Below are positions 1 to 6,529 of a stretch of 15,518 nt of DNA, in pieces. Source of the DNA: JAGUXG01 sp043798435 (GTDB taxonomy: Bacteria; UBA9089; UBA9088; JAGUXG01). How positions within the stretch are numbered: position 1 is the first letter of the stretch; each line of letters starts with the position of its first letter. The stretch covers positions 1 through 15,518 of the forward strand of contig JAZDOR010000186.1 of assembly GCA_043798435.1 (NCBI GenBank). Reading direction: 5' to 3'. Made by a program: the position numbers and the translations under genes. The notes beneath the pieces are model-generated. The model was not told the DNA's origin. It did not search any database and worked only from the letters and a program-made list of their open reading frames with translations.

Positions 1-1290
1 GCCGGCATTCTCTCTGAGGTTACAGGCAACGGACAGACAGGCACAGTGGCTACCACCTTAACCCCATTCGTGGTAAAGGTAACCGATACTTATGGCAATT
101 TAATCGCAGGGCATAAAGTTACCTGGCAGATAATCGGCTCACCCTTTACAGCAAGCCTCTCTGCAACTACAACCACAACCGGCATAGACGGCACAACCTC
201 ATCTACTTTAACACTTGGAACTAAGACAGGCACTTACACAGTTACTGCACAGGGCTCAATGCAGGCAACATTTACAGCAGTAGCTACACCTGGGACACCA
301 AATATCCTTAATCTCATGGCACCATCTACAGTCACAGCAAACGCTTCCTTCACCTTAACCGTTACCCTGTCTGACAGTAATGGAAACCCATGCTCAGGAA
401 TAGTAGCTATGACCAACACAACAGGCTCTATCATTCCAAATACAGTTGACCTTACCTCAGGAAGCAAGACAATCCAGGCTGTAATCACAAGAATACTTGC
501 AGGTGGAGCAGATACAATAACTGTAACTTATTTAGCGGTGAAGACCTCAGCAACCATAACGGTTTTTATAAGTAACCAGGGAGGAACAGTGACAGATGCA
601 GGTGTAGCCATAGAGTTTGATCCAGGCGATCTTGGAACAACAAATGTTACAGTTCATATTGCTACCTTAACCCAAACATACACTCCTCCCACAGGAATCC
701 AGTTTATTGGGGTGGTCTATAACATCGAACTCAAAGATGAGCAAGAAAAACCTGTAGGTACTGTAGCAGGACAGATTGGAACAGTTTGCGTCAAGTTTTC
801 ATATCTTGATGAACCAAAGCCAGGTGATGGCTGGGTGGATGGGACAAATATCAGGGAGGAGAATCTGGTCATTTATTGCTTGGAGGCTGGCACATGGACA
901 GCATTAGAGACTCATGTAAACGACACAGAGAATTATGCCTATGCATATGTCCAACACTTCTCCACCTTCACCTTAGCCGGAACACCAACGATAGCATCTA
1001 TTATATTTGCTCTTGACAACAACCATGTCAAGGTCTATCCAAACCCATACAAGAAGGGTGATGCTAAGTTTGGTGGAGCCTATATCTACTTTGACTATGT
1101 GAGCCAGGGGGCGGTTATCAAAATCTACAATATTGCTGGAGAATTGATCAAGGAGATAGATGTGAGAGAATACCCCCAGAGATGGAATATATCTCAAGAA
1201 AACATCGCCTCAGGTGTTTATATCTATACAGTCACAGGTGGAGGCGGAGGAAAGTCTGTCGGTAAGATAGGAATAACAAAATGGAAATAA
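1..1290 (+). CDS. Secreted Ig-like (Big_1) repeat protein with FlgD-like C-terminal sorting domain, 5' partial
   Basis: The reading frame is open from base 1, so the gene begins upstream of the window; the GTG at 46 is only the first start-like codon and not a likely start. About 429 residues are visible. A Big_1/invasin-type Ig domain covers roughly residues 10-95 (TDTYGNLIAG, then a TTTTTGIDGT segment). A second Ig-like domain covers about 110-190 (SDSNGNPCSG). A beta-rich module without an obvious family follows (about 195-330). The last 90 residues have the VYPNPY motif, KIYNIAGELIKEI and ASGVYIY, which is the FlgD-like/type IX secretion sorting domain pattern. By family knowledge such proteins are exported and anchored at the cell surface. 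The PorV-like gene at 1944 fits this, since PorV is the T9SS shuttle protein. The glycine run GGGGG near the end is slightly unusual. Domain assignment is firm; the biological ligand is unknown. Confidence 0.85.
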   Translation, partial: AGILSEVTGNGQTGTVATTLTPFVVKVTDTYGNLIAGHKVTWQIIGSPFTASLSATTTTTGIDGTTSSTLTLGTKTGTYTVTAQGSMQATFTAVATPGTPNILNLMAPSTVTANASFTLTVTLSDSNGNPCSGIVAMTNTTGSIIPNTVDLTSGSKTIQAVITRILAGGADTITVTYLAVKTSATITVFISNQGGTVTDAGVAIEFDPGDLGTTNVTVHIATLTQTYTPPTGIQFIGVVYNIELKDEQEKPVGTVAGQIGTVCVKFSYLDEPKPGDGWVDGTNIREENLVIYCLEAGTWTALETHVNDTENYAYAYVQHFSTFTLAGTPTIASIIFALDNNHVKVYPNPYKKGDAKFGGAYIYFDYVSQGAVIKIYNIAGELIKEIDVREYPQRWNISQENIASGVYIYTVTGGGGGKSVGKIGITKWK

Positions 1291-1401
1291 TTAGCCACAG
1301 AGACACAGAGAAAGGCATAAAATAAAAAGTAATTGCTCATAATTTTGGGGAGGACTACTGATAATTTGTAACTATTTACCGGCAGTGAAGTAAAAGGAGA
1401 A

Positions 1402-1860
1402 ACACGAAAGCCCGAAAGGGAGAAATCCCGAAAAGGAAAAAAGCGAATTGAACTATATGGAAATTGAATTTGAGGAATTATCAAGCAGGATTATAAATGC
1501 AGCCATTGCGGTGCATAAAGAGTTAGGACCAGGTTTTTTGGAGTCAATATATGAAGAAGCCCTATCTATTGAATTGGGAAAACAAGGGATAAGATTTGAG
1601 AGACAAAAAGAGGTGAAAATATATTATGATCAAAAAGAGATTGGTATTCACAGGATTGATCTGCTGGTTGAAAAAGAGATAATTGTTGAGTTAAAAGCAA
1701 TAAAGGATTTTGAAGATATTCACTTTGCACAACTTAAATCGTATTTGAAGGCTACTAACCTAAAGGTTGGGCTGTTATTGAACTTTGCCAAGACAACCCT
1801 ATCCATAAAAAGAGTTGTTCTTTAGTTTTTCGTGTTTTCGCTCTTTCGGGGTTTCGTGAT
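1402..1860. repeat. CGAAA-rich inverted arms flanking the GxxExxY gene
   Basis: The left arm at 1402-1434 contains ACACGAAAGCCCGAAAGGG and continues with AAATCCCGAAAA. The right arm at 1826-1860, read on the minus strand, contains ATCACGAAACCCCGAAAGAG and then CGAAAACACGAAAAA. The two arms are near-complementary and bracket the coding region tightly: the right arm starts directly after the TAG stop at 1823-1825. They are nested inside the GTAAC ends, so the element is double-walled. A transcript through it would fold the gene into a long stem. Confidence 0.7.
1448..1825 (+). CDS. GxxExxY protein (PD-(D/E)XK nuclease-like fold)
   Basis: This 125-residue protein has the eponymous motif GFLESIY (residues 29-35) in HKELGPGFLESIYEEAL. 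A PD-(D/E)XK-type core follows: D71 in RIDLLV and E81-x-K83 in VELKAI, then the helix FAQLKSYLKAT and the strand VGLLLNF. These are hallmarks of the GxxExxY family, which Pfam places in the PD-(D/E)XK nuclease superfamily; its biochemical activity is not established. Two starts are possible. TTG at 1448 has AAGGA (1433-1437) 10 nt upstream. ATG at 1457 matches the usual family N-terminus (MEIEFEELS) but lies 19 nt from that site. The gene is the only cargo of a TIR-bounded element with inverted CGAAA arms on each side. Length is normal for the family and all key residues are present. Confidence 0.85.
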   Translation: MNYMEIEFEELSSRIINAAIAVHKELGPGFLESIYEEALSIELGKQGIRFERQKEVKIYYDQKEIGIHRIDLLVEKEIIVELKAIKDFEDIHFAQLKSYLKATNLKVGLLLNFAKTTLSIKRVVL

Positions 1861-1943
1861 TATATTTTATTCTCTAAAGTTTTCTGTGGTTAAATTTTAC
1901 TTCAGATGGCTAAAGTGTTACAAAAAAATATATGGAGGTAAAA

Positions 1944-2840
1944 ATGAAGAGATTGACAATGGTATTGGTTTTGGGAATGGTTTTGGGGCAGGGTGCGTAT
2001 GCAACTGATGCCGGAGAAAAGGGAGCTGCTTTTCTGAAGCTTGGGCAGGGTGCCAGAGCAAATGGAATGGCTGGGGCATATTGTGCTATAGCTGATGATA
2101 GCAGTGCTTGTTACTGGAACCCTGCAGGTCTTGTCCAGTTGAATCAGAATGAAGCTCTGTTTATGTATCTTCGTCCTATGACTGAGGTTGATGGCTTAGC
2201 TTATTCCAGTATAAATATGGTTCTGCCTTCTATAAATGAAGCCTATGGGGTAAGCCTGGTCTATTTTGGGTATGGAAAGGAGAAGGGTTATGACAACTCA
2301 GGCAATTCTACAGATGACTGGTCTGCCTCAGATATGGCCATATCCTGCTCTTATGCCAGAAAAATAAACCAGGGGTTATCAATAGGTGGAAGCCTGAAGA
2401 CTGTCCAACTGAGGATTGATGATAAAGGCGCTCAATCAATCTGTCTTGATGCAGGGCTTCTCTGTAAAGACTACCGTCCCAACCTGAACTTAGCAGCTGT
2501 TCTGACTAACCTTGGCAAGAAACCCAAGTCTGAAAAGGAAGGGGACCCATTGCCTCTGTCATTAAGGCTTGGTGGTGCATACAAGAAAGACCTGAGATTT
2601 CCTACCCTCATCAGCCTTGATACCAACCTCTCCCCTTTCTATGTTGCTCTTGGCATAGAATCCGCCCTCTCCCCAATCTTCTCTGCCAGACTTGGTTATG
2701 CAAGTGGCCCTGCCAAAGAAGGCCCAGGACTAACCGCAGGCTTTGGCATAACCCAGCAAAGCCTCAGCCTTGACTACGCCATCAGACCATATAGCGACCT
2801 CGGTCTATCCCACTACATTTCCCTGTCTTCTAAGTTTTAG
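1944..2840 (+). CDS. PorV/PorQ-family outer-membrane protein
   Basis: This 298-residue protein has a signal peptide (MKRLTMVLVLGMVLGQGAYA) and the family-defining N-terminal segment AFLKLGQGARANGMAGAYCA followed by WNPAGL, as in PorV/PorQ. Beta-strand-rich sequence continues to the end, ending in a short aromatic terminus (SSKF) as in outer-membrane barrels. PorV proteins shuttle or anchor type IX secretion cargo at the outer membrane. The sorting-domain protein immediately upstream (ending at 1290) supports that role. I chose ATG 1944 over ATG 1932 because GGAGG at 1934-1938 lies 5 nt upstream of 1944 and would fall inside the coding region if 1932 were used. The gene begins 22 nt after the right end of the GxxExxY element, so its promoter, if local, lies within that element. 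Confidence 0.85.
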   Translation: MKRLTMVLVLGMVLGQGAYATDAGEKGAAFLKLGQGARANGMAGAYCAIADDSSACYWNPAGLVQLNQNEALFMYLRPMTEVDGLAYSSINMVLPSINEAYGVSLVYFGYGKEKGYDNSGNSTDDWSASDMAISCSYARKINQGLSIGGSLKTVQLRIDDKGAQSICLDAGLLCKDYRPNLNLAAVLTNLGKKPKSEKEGDPLPLSLRLGGAYKKDLRFPTLISLDTNLSPFYVALGIESALSPIFSARLGYASGPAKEGPGLTAGFGITQQSLSLDYAIRPYSDLGLSHYISLSSKF

Positions 2841-2870
2841 AATTGGTCTTTGCATTAAAATTTTTATGTA

Positions 2871-2914
2871 ATACCAAAATGATAATGTCCTAAATAACCA
2901 AAATAGAAATGTCC
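2871..2914. repeat. Doubled left inverted repeat of the IS
   Basis: Two tandem copies of the terminal sequence lie 25 nt apart, each of the form ACCAAAATxxxAATGTCC. The inner copy is the closer match to the right end. Multiple short transposase-binding repeats at an IS end are known in several families; alternatively the outer copy is a relic of an earlier insertion. Confidence 0.7.
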
Positions 2915-2959
2915 TAATTTGAAAGTGCTATACTGTCTCATTCTTAAAAGGAGGCAATA

Positions 2960-4207
2960 ATGGCAAGAAAGGACATTATCATGTTAAGGCAGAGGGAATT
3001 AAAACGGTTACACATAATCCAGAAGGTACTGGATGGGGTTTTAAGACAGGTTAAAGCAGCGGAGATACTTTCATTGAGTGAGCGGCAGATAAGGAGGCTA
3101 ATCAAGAAGGTAAGGATAGAAGGGGATATAGGGATAGCCCATAAATCACGAGGCAAAGTATCCAACAGGAGACTGGCAAGTGAGATAAGAGACAAGTCGA
3201 TAGAACTTTACCAAGAGAGGCTAAAAGGATTTGGGCCTACCCTTGCGGCAGAAAAGGTTTTGGAAATAGAAAGGATACAGATAAGCGATGAGACATTACG
3301 ACTGTGGCTCATAGAGACAGGGGATTGGAAGAAACAGAGAAAAGGCAGGGCACATCGCCAGTGGCGAGAACGGAAGCATTATTTTGGAGAGATGGTTCAG
3401 ATGGACGGAAGTCATCACGATTGGTTGGAAGGAAGGGGTCCAAAGCTGGTTATTATGGCTTACATAGATGATGCTACAAGCATTGCTTATGCTCGTTTCT
3501 ATGACTATGAGGGCACAATTCCAGCTTTAGATAGTTTTAAGAGCTATATAGAGCAATATGGCGTCCCTCAAAGCCTTTATTTAGACAAACACACTACCTA
3601 CAAATCAAATGCAAAGCTCACAATTGAGGAAGAGTTAGAAGGACAAAAAGAGCCCAAAAGCCAATTTGAAAGGGCAGTAGAAGAATTAGGAGTAAAGGTA
3701 ATTCACGCTAACAGCCCTCAGGCTAAAGGAAGAATAGAAAGGCTATTTAAGACCTTCCAGGACAGACTCATTAAAGAGATGAGGTTGAAGAATATCAACA
3801 CCAAAGAAGGGGCAAATAGATTCTTGGAAGGGTATTTGCTCGGCCACAACGAAAGGTTCGGTAAACAGCCAGTAAATATGGCTAATATCCACAGAAAGAT
3901 ACCAGCAGGAATAAATCTTGAAAGCATACTCTCCATAAAAACAAAAAGGGTTCTAAAGAACGATTGGACAATCTCCTACGACAACCAGCTCTATCAGATT
4001 AAAGAGACTCCCCCTAATACCCGAATAAAGTCTGTAGTGGTAGAAGAAAGAATAGACAATACAATCCATCTTACCTATAATGGTATTGAGCTTAATACAA
4101 AAAAGATAGAGAAAAGACCATTAAAACCAAAAGAAGAAAAAGAGCAATTAAAGATAATAAAGATGATATTCCTCCATTGGATCACCCCTGGAGGAGGTTT
4201 AAGATAA
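2960..4207 (+). CDS. ISNCY-family DDE transposase, C-terminus out of frame
   Basis: This 415-residue transposase has an N-terminal helix-turn-helix (about residues 8-50, QVKAAEILSLSERQIRRLIK). An integrase-like DDE core follows: D in QMDGSHHDW, D in YLDKHTTY and E in SPQAKGRIERLFKTFQDRL. This layout is typical of ISNCY (ISDol1-like) and IS481-related enzymes. The start is set by AAAGGAGG (2947-2954) just upstream of ATG 2960, and a TATACT box lies at 2929-2934. The annotated frame ends in KMIFLHWITPGGGLR. The -1 frame over the same stretch reads DDIPPLDHPWRRFKINPYK and stays open to a TAG at 4251-4253 inside the right inverted repeat. HPWRR is the usual end of this family, so a one-base frame change has probably occurred near the A5 run at about 4136-4140. 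The enzyme may therefore be inactive. Confidence 0.9.
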   Translation: MARKDIIMLRQRELKRLHIIQKVLDGVLRQVKAAEILSLSERQIRRLIKKVRIEGDIGIAHKSRGKVSNRRLASEIRDKSIELYQERLKGFGPTLAAEKVLEIERIQISDETLRLWLIETGDWKKQRKGRAHRQWRERKHYFGEMVQMDGSHHDWLEGRGPKLVIMAYIDDATSIAYARFYDYEGTIPALDSFKSYIEQYGVPQSLYLDKHTTYKSNAKLTIEEELEGQKEPKSQFERAVEELGVKVIHANSPQAKGRIERLFKTFQDRLIKEMRLKNINTKEGANRFLEGYLLGHNERFGKQPVNMANIHRKIPAGINLESILSIKTKRVLKNDWTISYDNQLYQIKETPPNTRIKSVVVEERIDNTIHLTYNGIELNTKKIEKRPLKPKEEKEQLKIIKMIFLHWITPGGGLR

Positions 4208-4252
4208 ACCCATATAAGTATCAAAAAAAATCTTTATTAGCTAATACAAAAT

Positions 4253-4272
4253 AGGACATTTCTATTTTGGTA
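4253..4272. repeat. Right inverted repeat of the IS
   Basis: GGACATTTCTATTTTGGTAT is complementary to the left-end copies at 2871-2890 and 2896-2914. It begins on the last base of the out-of-frame TAG stop of the transposase (4251-4253), so the original gene ran right up to the IS end. Confidence 0.8.
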
Positions 4273-4291
4273 TAACAGGTATTACAAAATA

Positions 4292-4320
4292 TTTGACAAA
4301 GTTTGAATACTGCGGTATAA
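4292..4320 (+). promoter_or_regulatory. Consensus sigma70-type promoter
   Basis: TTGACA at 4292-4297 and TATAAT at 4315-4320 are separated by exactly 17 nt. Both hexamers are perfect consensus. The predicted transcription start is near 4327, about 20 nt before the ATG at 4348. It starts 19 nt outside the IS right repeat and should drive the retropepsin-like gene. Because pntAA begins 12 nt after that gene, it may also drive the transhydrogenase genes. Confidence 0.8.
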
Positions 4321-4347
4321 TAATACGACAAAAATCAGGTGATAAAA

Positions 4348-4773
4348 ATGGGACGAATAATCGAAAAGATAATAGTAAAAAATTATCTGGATGTGGCAAA
4401 AGCAAGTGAAGGCATAATAGATGCCAATCAAATTCGCTTCGTAGAGGTTGATGCCATTGTAGATACAGGAGCAACCTATGTCTGTCTTGGTAAAAAGGAT
4501 ATTGAATTCTTGGGTCTTCCATTTCATAATGAGATAAGTATCAAAACAGCTAATGGTAAGGCAAGTCGAAAAACCTTTAAGGGGGCTGAGATTGAGTTAA
4601 ACGGACGAACCTTTGTCATGGAGGTAATGGAAAACGATGATGATACCCCAGCCTTGATTGGTTATTTACTGTTAGAAGCACTTGACTTTGTGGTTGACCC
4701 TAAAACTCAAAGGGTTATTCCGAACCCTGCCCACGATGGTAAATGGGTTGCGGATTTGTATTATCTTAACTAA
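4348..4773 (+). CDS. Retropepsin-like (clan AA) aspartic protease
   Basis: This protein is 141 residues from ATG 4348. The catalytic motif is DTGAT at residues 39-43, preceded by VDAIV and followed by YVCLGKKDIEFLGL. The C-terminal half has the second family signature, ALIGYLLLEALDFVVDP, with a proline-rich end (RVIPNPAHD). Single-domain bacterial retropepsins of this size occur widely as stand-alone genes and presumably act as homodimers; their substrates are mostly unknown. I prefer ATG 4348 to the GTG at 4339 because AGGTGA (4337-4342) then serves as the ribosome-binding site with 5 nt spacing. No membrane segment or signal peptide is seen. The 12-nt gap to pntAA suggests co-transcription, without implying shared function. 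Confidence 0.8.
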   Translation: MGRIIEKIIVKNYLDVAKASEGIIDANQIRFVEVDAIVDTGATYVCLGKKDIEFLGLPFHNEISIKTANGKASRKTFKGAEIELNGRTFVMEVMENDDDTPALIGYLLLEALDFVVDPKTQRVIPNPAHDGKWVADLYYLN

Positions 4774-4785
4774 ATATCAAACAAT

Positions 4786-5940
4786 ATGACTATAGGAATA
4801 CTTAAAGAAATTGCAGGGGAGAGGCGGGTTTCGCTGCTTCCTGAGAGTGTTGCCACGCTTGTTAAAATGAATGTTGCCATGCTTGTTGAACAAGGGGCCG
4901 GATTAGCAGCATTTGCTTCTGACAACGATTATATCACTGCAGGTGCAAAGATTGATTCCAAGCAGAAGACAATTGCAAATTCAGAGCTGCTCATCAAAAT
5001 TAACCCACCAGAAAAGGAAGAAATTGACCTTATGAAAGAAGGCAAGGTGCTTCTTTGCGTGCTTAATCCTTATTTTAATACCGATATAGTAAAAGAACTG
5101 GCTGCAAAGAATATCACTTCATTCAGCTTAGATGTTATTCCACGTACCTCCCGTGCCCAGGCAATGGACATCCTTTCGTCAATGGCAACAGTAGCTGGCT
5201 ATAAGGCTGTGCTCACGGCTGCAAATACTTTACCCAAGTTTTTTCCCATGTTTATGACTGCTGCCGGTACTATTAAGCCAGCCAATATGCTGATACTTGG
5301 TGCCGGTGTTGCGGGGTTGCAGGCTATTGCCACCTCGCGTAAACTTGGAGCAGTTGTTTATGTCTTTGATGTTCGCGCTGCAGTAAAAGAAGAGGTTGTT
5401 GGCCTTGGCGGTAAATTTGTAGATGTAGAGGGTGCAACTGACGACAAAGCTGCTGGCGGTTATGCTGTGGAACAATCAGAAGATTTCAAGAAGAGGCAGG
5501 CACAAGCCATCCACAATCAGGCTGTCCAATCGGATGTGATTATCTGCACCGCTCAAATCCCTGGCAAGCGTGCTCCGTTGTTGCTCAAAAAAGAGACCGT
5601 CCAGGCGATGCGTCCAGGTTCAGTCATTATCGACCTGGCAGCCAATACCGGAGGAAACTGCGAAGTTACCAAAAATGCTGAAACTGTTGTTTATCATGGT
5701 GTTTCGGTTATTGGTAATTCACTCTTCCCTGTGGATATGCCAACTGATGCCAGCCGTATGTTTGGCAAGAATGTCATTAATTTTCTCAAACTCATCATCA
5801 CCAAAGAAGGTGGCTTAAACCTGAACTGGGAAGACGATATTGTTAAAGGTACTGCTGTTACTCACAACAAGGAGATTGTCCACGAGAGGGTTAAAAACAG
5901 AATACAGAATTCAGAATTCAGAATTCAGAATACAGAATAG
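4786..5940 (+). CDS. pntAA: NAD(P) transhydrogenase subunit alpha, NAD-binding part
   Basis: This 384-residue protein matches domain I of proton-translocating transhydrogenase, the soluble NAD(H)-binding component that exchanges hydride with the NADP domain of PntB. The N-terminus MTIGILKEIAGERRVSLLPE is the alanine dehydrogenase/PntA signature. RAQAMDILSSMA (residues 123-134) is the mobile RQD-type loop. GAGVAG (172-177) followed by FDVR (194-197) is the NAD-binding Rossmann motif. The membrane part is separate (next gene), as in the split PntA of many bacteria, including Bacteroidetes. No Shine-Dalgarno is visible before the ATG. The last 15 residues (NRIQNSEFRIQNTE and neighbours) are encoded by a 7-bp tandem repeat and look like an accidental extension. 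Confidence 0.93.
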   Translation: MTIGILKEIAGERRVSLLPESVATLVKMNVAMLVEQGAGLAAFASDNDYITAGAKIDSKQKTIANSELLIKINPPEKEEIDLMKEGKVLLCVLNPYFNTDIVKELAAKNITSFSLDVIPRTSRAQAMDILSSMATVAGYKAVLTAANTLPKFFPMFMTAAGTIKPANMLILGAGVAGLQAIATSRKLGAVVYVFDVRAAVKEEVVGLGGKFVDVEGATDDKAAGGYAVEQSEDFKKRQAQAIHNQAVQSDVIICTAQIPGKRAPLLLKKETVQAMRPGSVIIDLAANTGGNCEVTKNAETVVYHGVSVIGNSLFPVDMPTDASRMFGKNVINFLKLIITKEGGLNLNWEDDIVKGTAVTHNKEIVHERVKNRIQNSEFRIQNTE

Positions 5941-5978
5941 ATGCAAGTTCTTTCATTCTGACTCCTGAATTCTATTTA
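5901..5978. repeat. Heptad tandem repeat AATWCAG with an inverted partner
   Basis: Five tandem copies of AATWCAG (5901-5935: AATACAG, three AATTCAG, AATACAG) plus AATAG run into the pntAA stop. A partly complementary stretch, ATTCTGACTCCTGAATTC, lies at 5956-5973, so the region can fold into an imperfect hairpin between pntAA and pntAB. Confidence 0.75.
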
Positions 5979-5989
5979 GTTTATAAACA

Positions 5990-6292
5990 ATGGAAGAAAT
6001 TTTGAAATTTTTCCTGGAATATAAGGATATGATATTCATCATCGTCCTATCTATATTCCTGGGAATAGAAGTAATCTCGCATGTGCCTGCTGTACTGCAC
6101 ACACCACTTATGTCTGGCAGTAATGCCATTCATGGTGTGGTAATTATTGGTGCTATCATCGTGATGGGTCATGCCGAAAGCACCCTTTCGCTCATTTTAG
6201 GTTTTATAGCCGTTATACTGGGTACGCTCAATGTGGTAGGTGGATTTGTAGTTACAGACCGCATGCTCGAAATGTTTAAGAAAAAGAAGTAA
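5990..6292 (+). CDS. pntAB: NAD(P) transhydrogenase subunit alpha, membrane part
   Basis: This 100-residue protein has three hydrophobic segments (about residues 13-32, 45-60 and 64-88), matching the small membrane component PntAB (domain II, alpha part). Together with the PntB helices it forms the proton channel. Family features include SHVPAVLHTPLMSGSNAIHG after the first helix and a basic tail KKKK. It starts 49 nt after pntAA, with a palindromic repeat between them, and has no recognisable Shine-Dalgarno. Length is normal. Confidence 0.92.
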   Translation: MEEILKFFLEYKDMIFIIVLSIFLGIEVISHVPAVLHTPLMSGSNAIHGVVIIGAIIVMGHAESTLSLILGFIAVILGTLNVVGGFVVTDRMLEMFKKKK

Positions 6293-6329
6293 CAGAAGGT
6301 AATTACTCAAAATCTTGAAGAAATATTTA

Positions 6330-6466
6330 GCCACAGATGAACACTGAAGAGATATTTAGACACTGATTTACACAGATAGACACAGATAATTTTTTAATTC
6401 TTATCAGTGTAATCTGTGTTAATCTGTGTCAAAAAAATAAGTGTTAATCCAAAGTGTATCTGTGGC
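6330..6466. repeat. Large CACAGAT-type hairpin repeat inside the pnt operon
   Basis: The outer arms are GCCACAGAT (6330-6338) and ATCTGTGGC (6458-6466). The inner arms are 6359-6389 (ending ACACAGATAGACACAGATAA) and 6401-6430 (starting TTATCAGTGTAATCTG), giving a stem of roughly 30 bp. It fills most of the 237-nt gap between pntAB and pntB, which normally follow each other closely. It could reduce or tune pntB expression; that is inference. No gene is seen in 6293-6529. Confidence 0.8.
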
Positions 6467-6529
6467 AAGATTTATTTTTCTGTGGCTTTTCCCCAATTTT
6501 ATAAGTAGTTATAACAGAAAGACAAAAAC

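Larger units (their letters stand above)
1368..1921 (+). mobile_element. GTAAC element with GxxExxY cargo (554 bp)
   Basis: The left end (1368-1394) reads GTAACTATTTACC then GTGAAGTAAAA. The right end (1895-1921) reads TTTTACTTCAGATGGC then TAAAGTGTTAC. Reverse-complemented, the right end gives GTAACACTTTAGCC and GAAGTAAAA, so the termini form an imperfect inverted repeat of about 25-30 bp. The same two end types bound the short elements at 10198, 12789, 13329 and 14441. Between the ends lie CGAAA-rich inverted arms and one gene, the GxxExxY protein. I see no convincing target duplication here (flanks gataattt and aaaaaaat). That this is a mobile unit is inference from shared termini with copies that do show duplications. 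Confidence 0.65.
2871..4272 (+). mobile_element. ISNCY-type insertion sequence (about 1.4 kb)
   Basis: The single transposase gene is bounded by inverted repeats. The right end (4253-4272) reads GGACATTTCTATTTTGGTAT, whose reverse complement is ATACCAAAATAGAAATGTCC. The left end has two versions of it: an outer copy at 2871-2890 (ATACCAAAATGATAATGTCC) and an inner copy at 2896-2914 (AACCAAAATAGAAATGTCC) that matches the right end better. Outside, GTAATACC (2868-2875) and GGTATTAC (4277-4284) are also complementary, which could be part of the target or an extended end. I see no clear target duplication. The IS separates the porV-like gene from the retropepsin-like gene. Confidence 0.85.

Noticed and set aside
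1360..1929. 8-bp target duplication around the GxxExxY element
   Set aside because: Flanks gataattt and aaaaaaat agree at about half the positions, mostly A/T, which is not convincing.
4130..4150. Programmed -1 frameshift site in the transposase
   Set aside because: The A-rich stretch lacks a heptamer in the correct phase, so mutation is the simpler reading.
2860..4284. Target-site duplication for the ISNCY-type element
   Set aside because: Flanking bases do not match at any of the plausible end positions beyond two or three A/T bases.
4262..4527. Minus-strand frames opposite the retropepsin-like gene start
   Set aside because: They cover the consensus promoter and the DTGAT coding region on the other strand and show no protein-like features.
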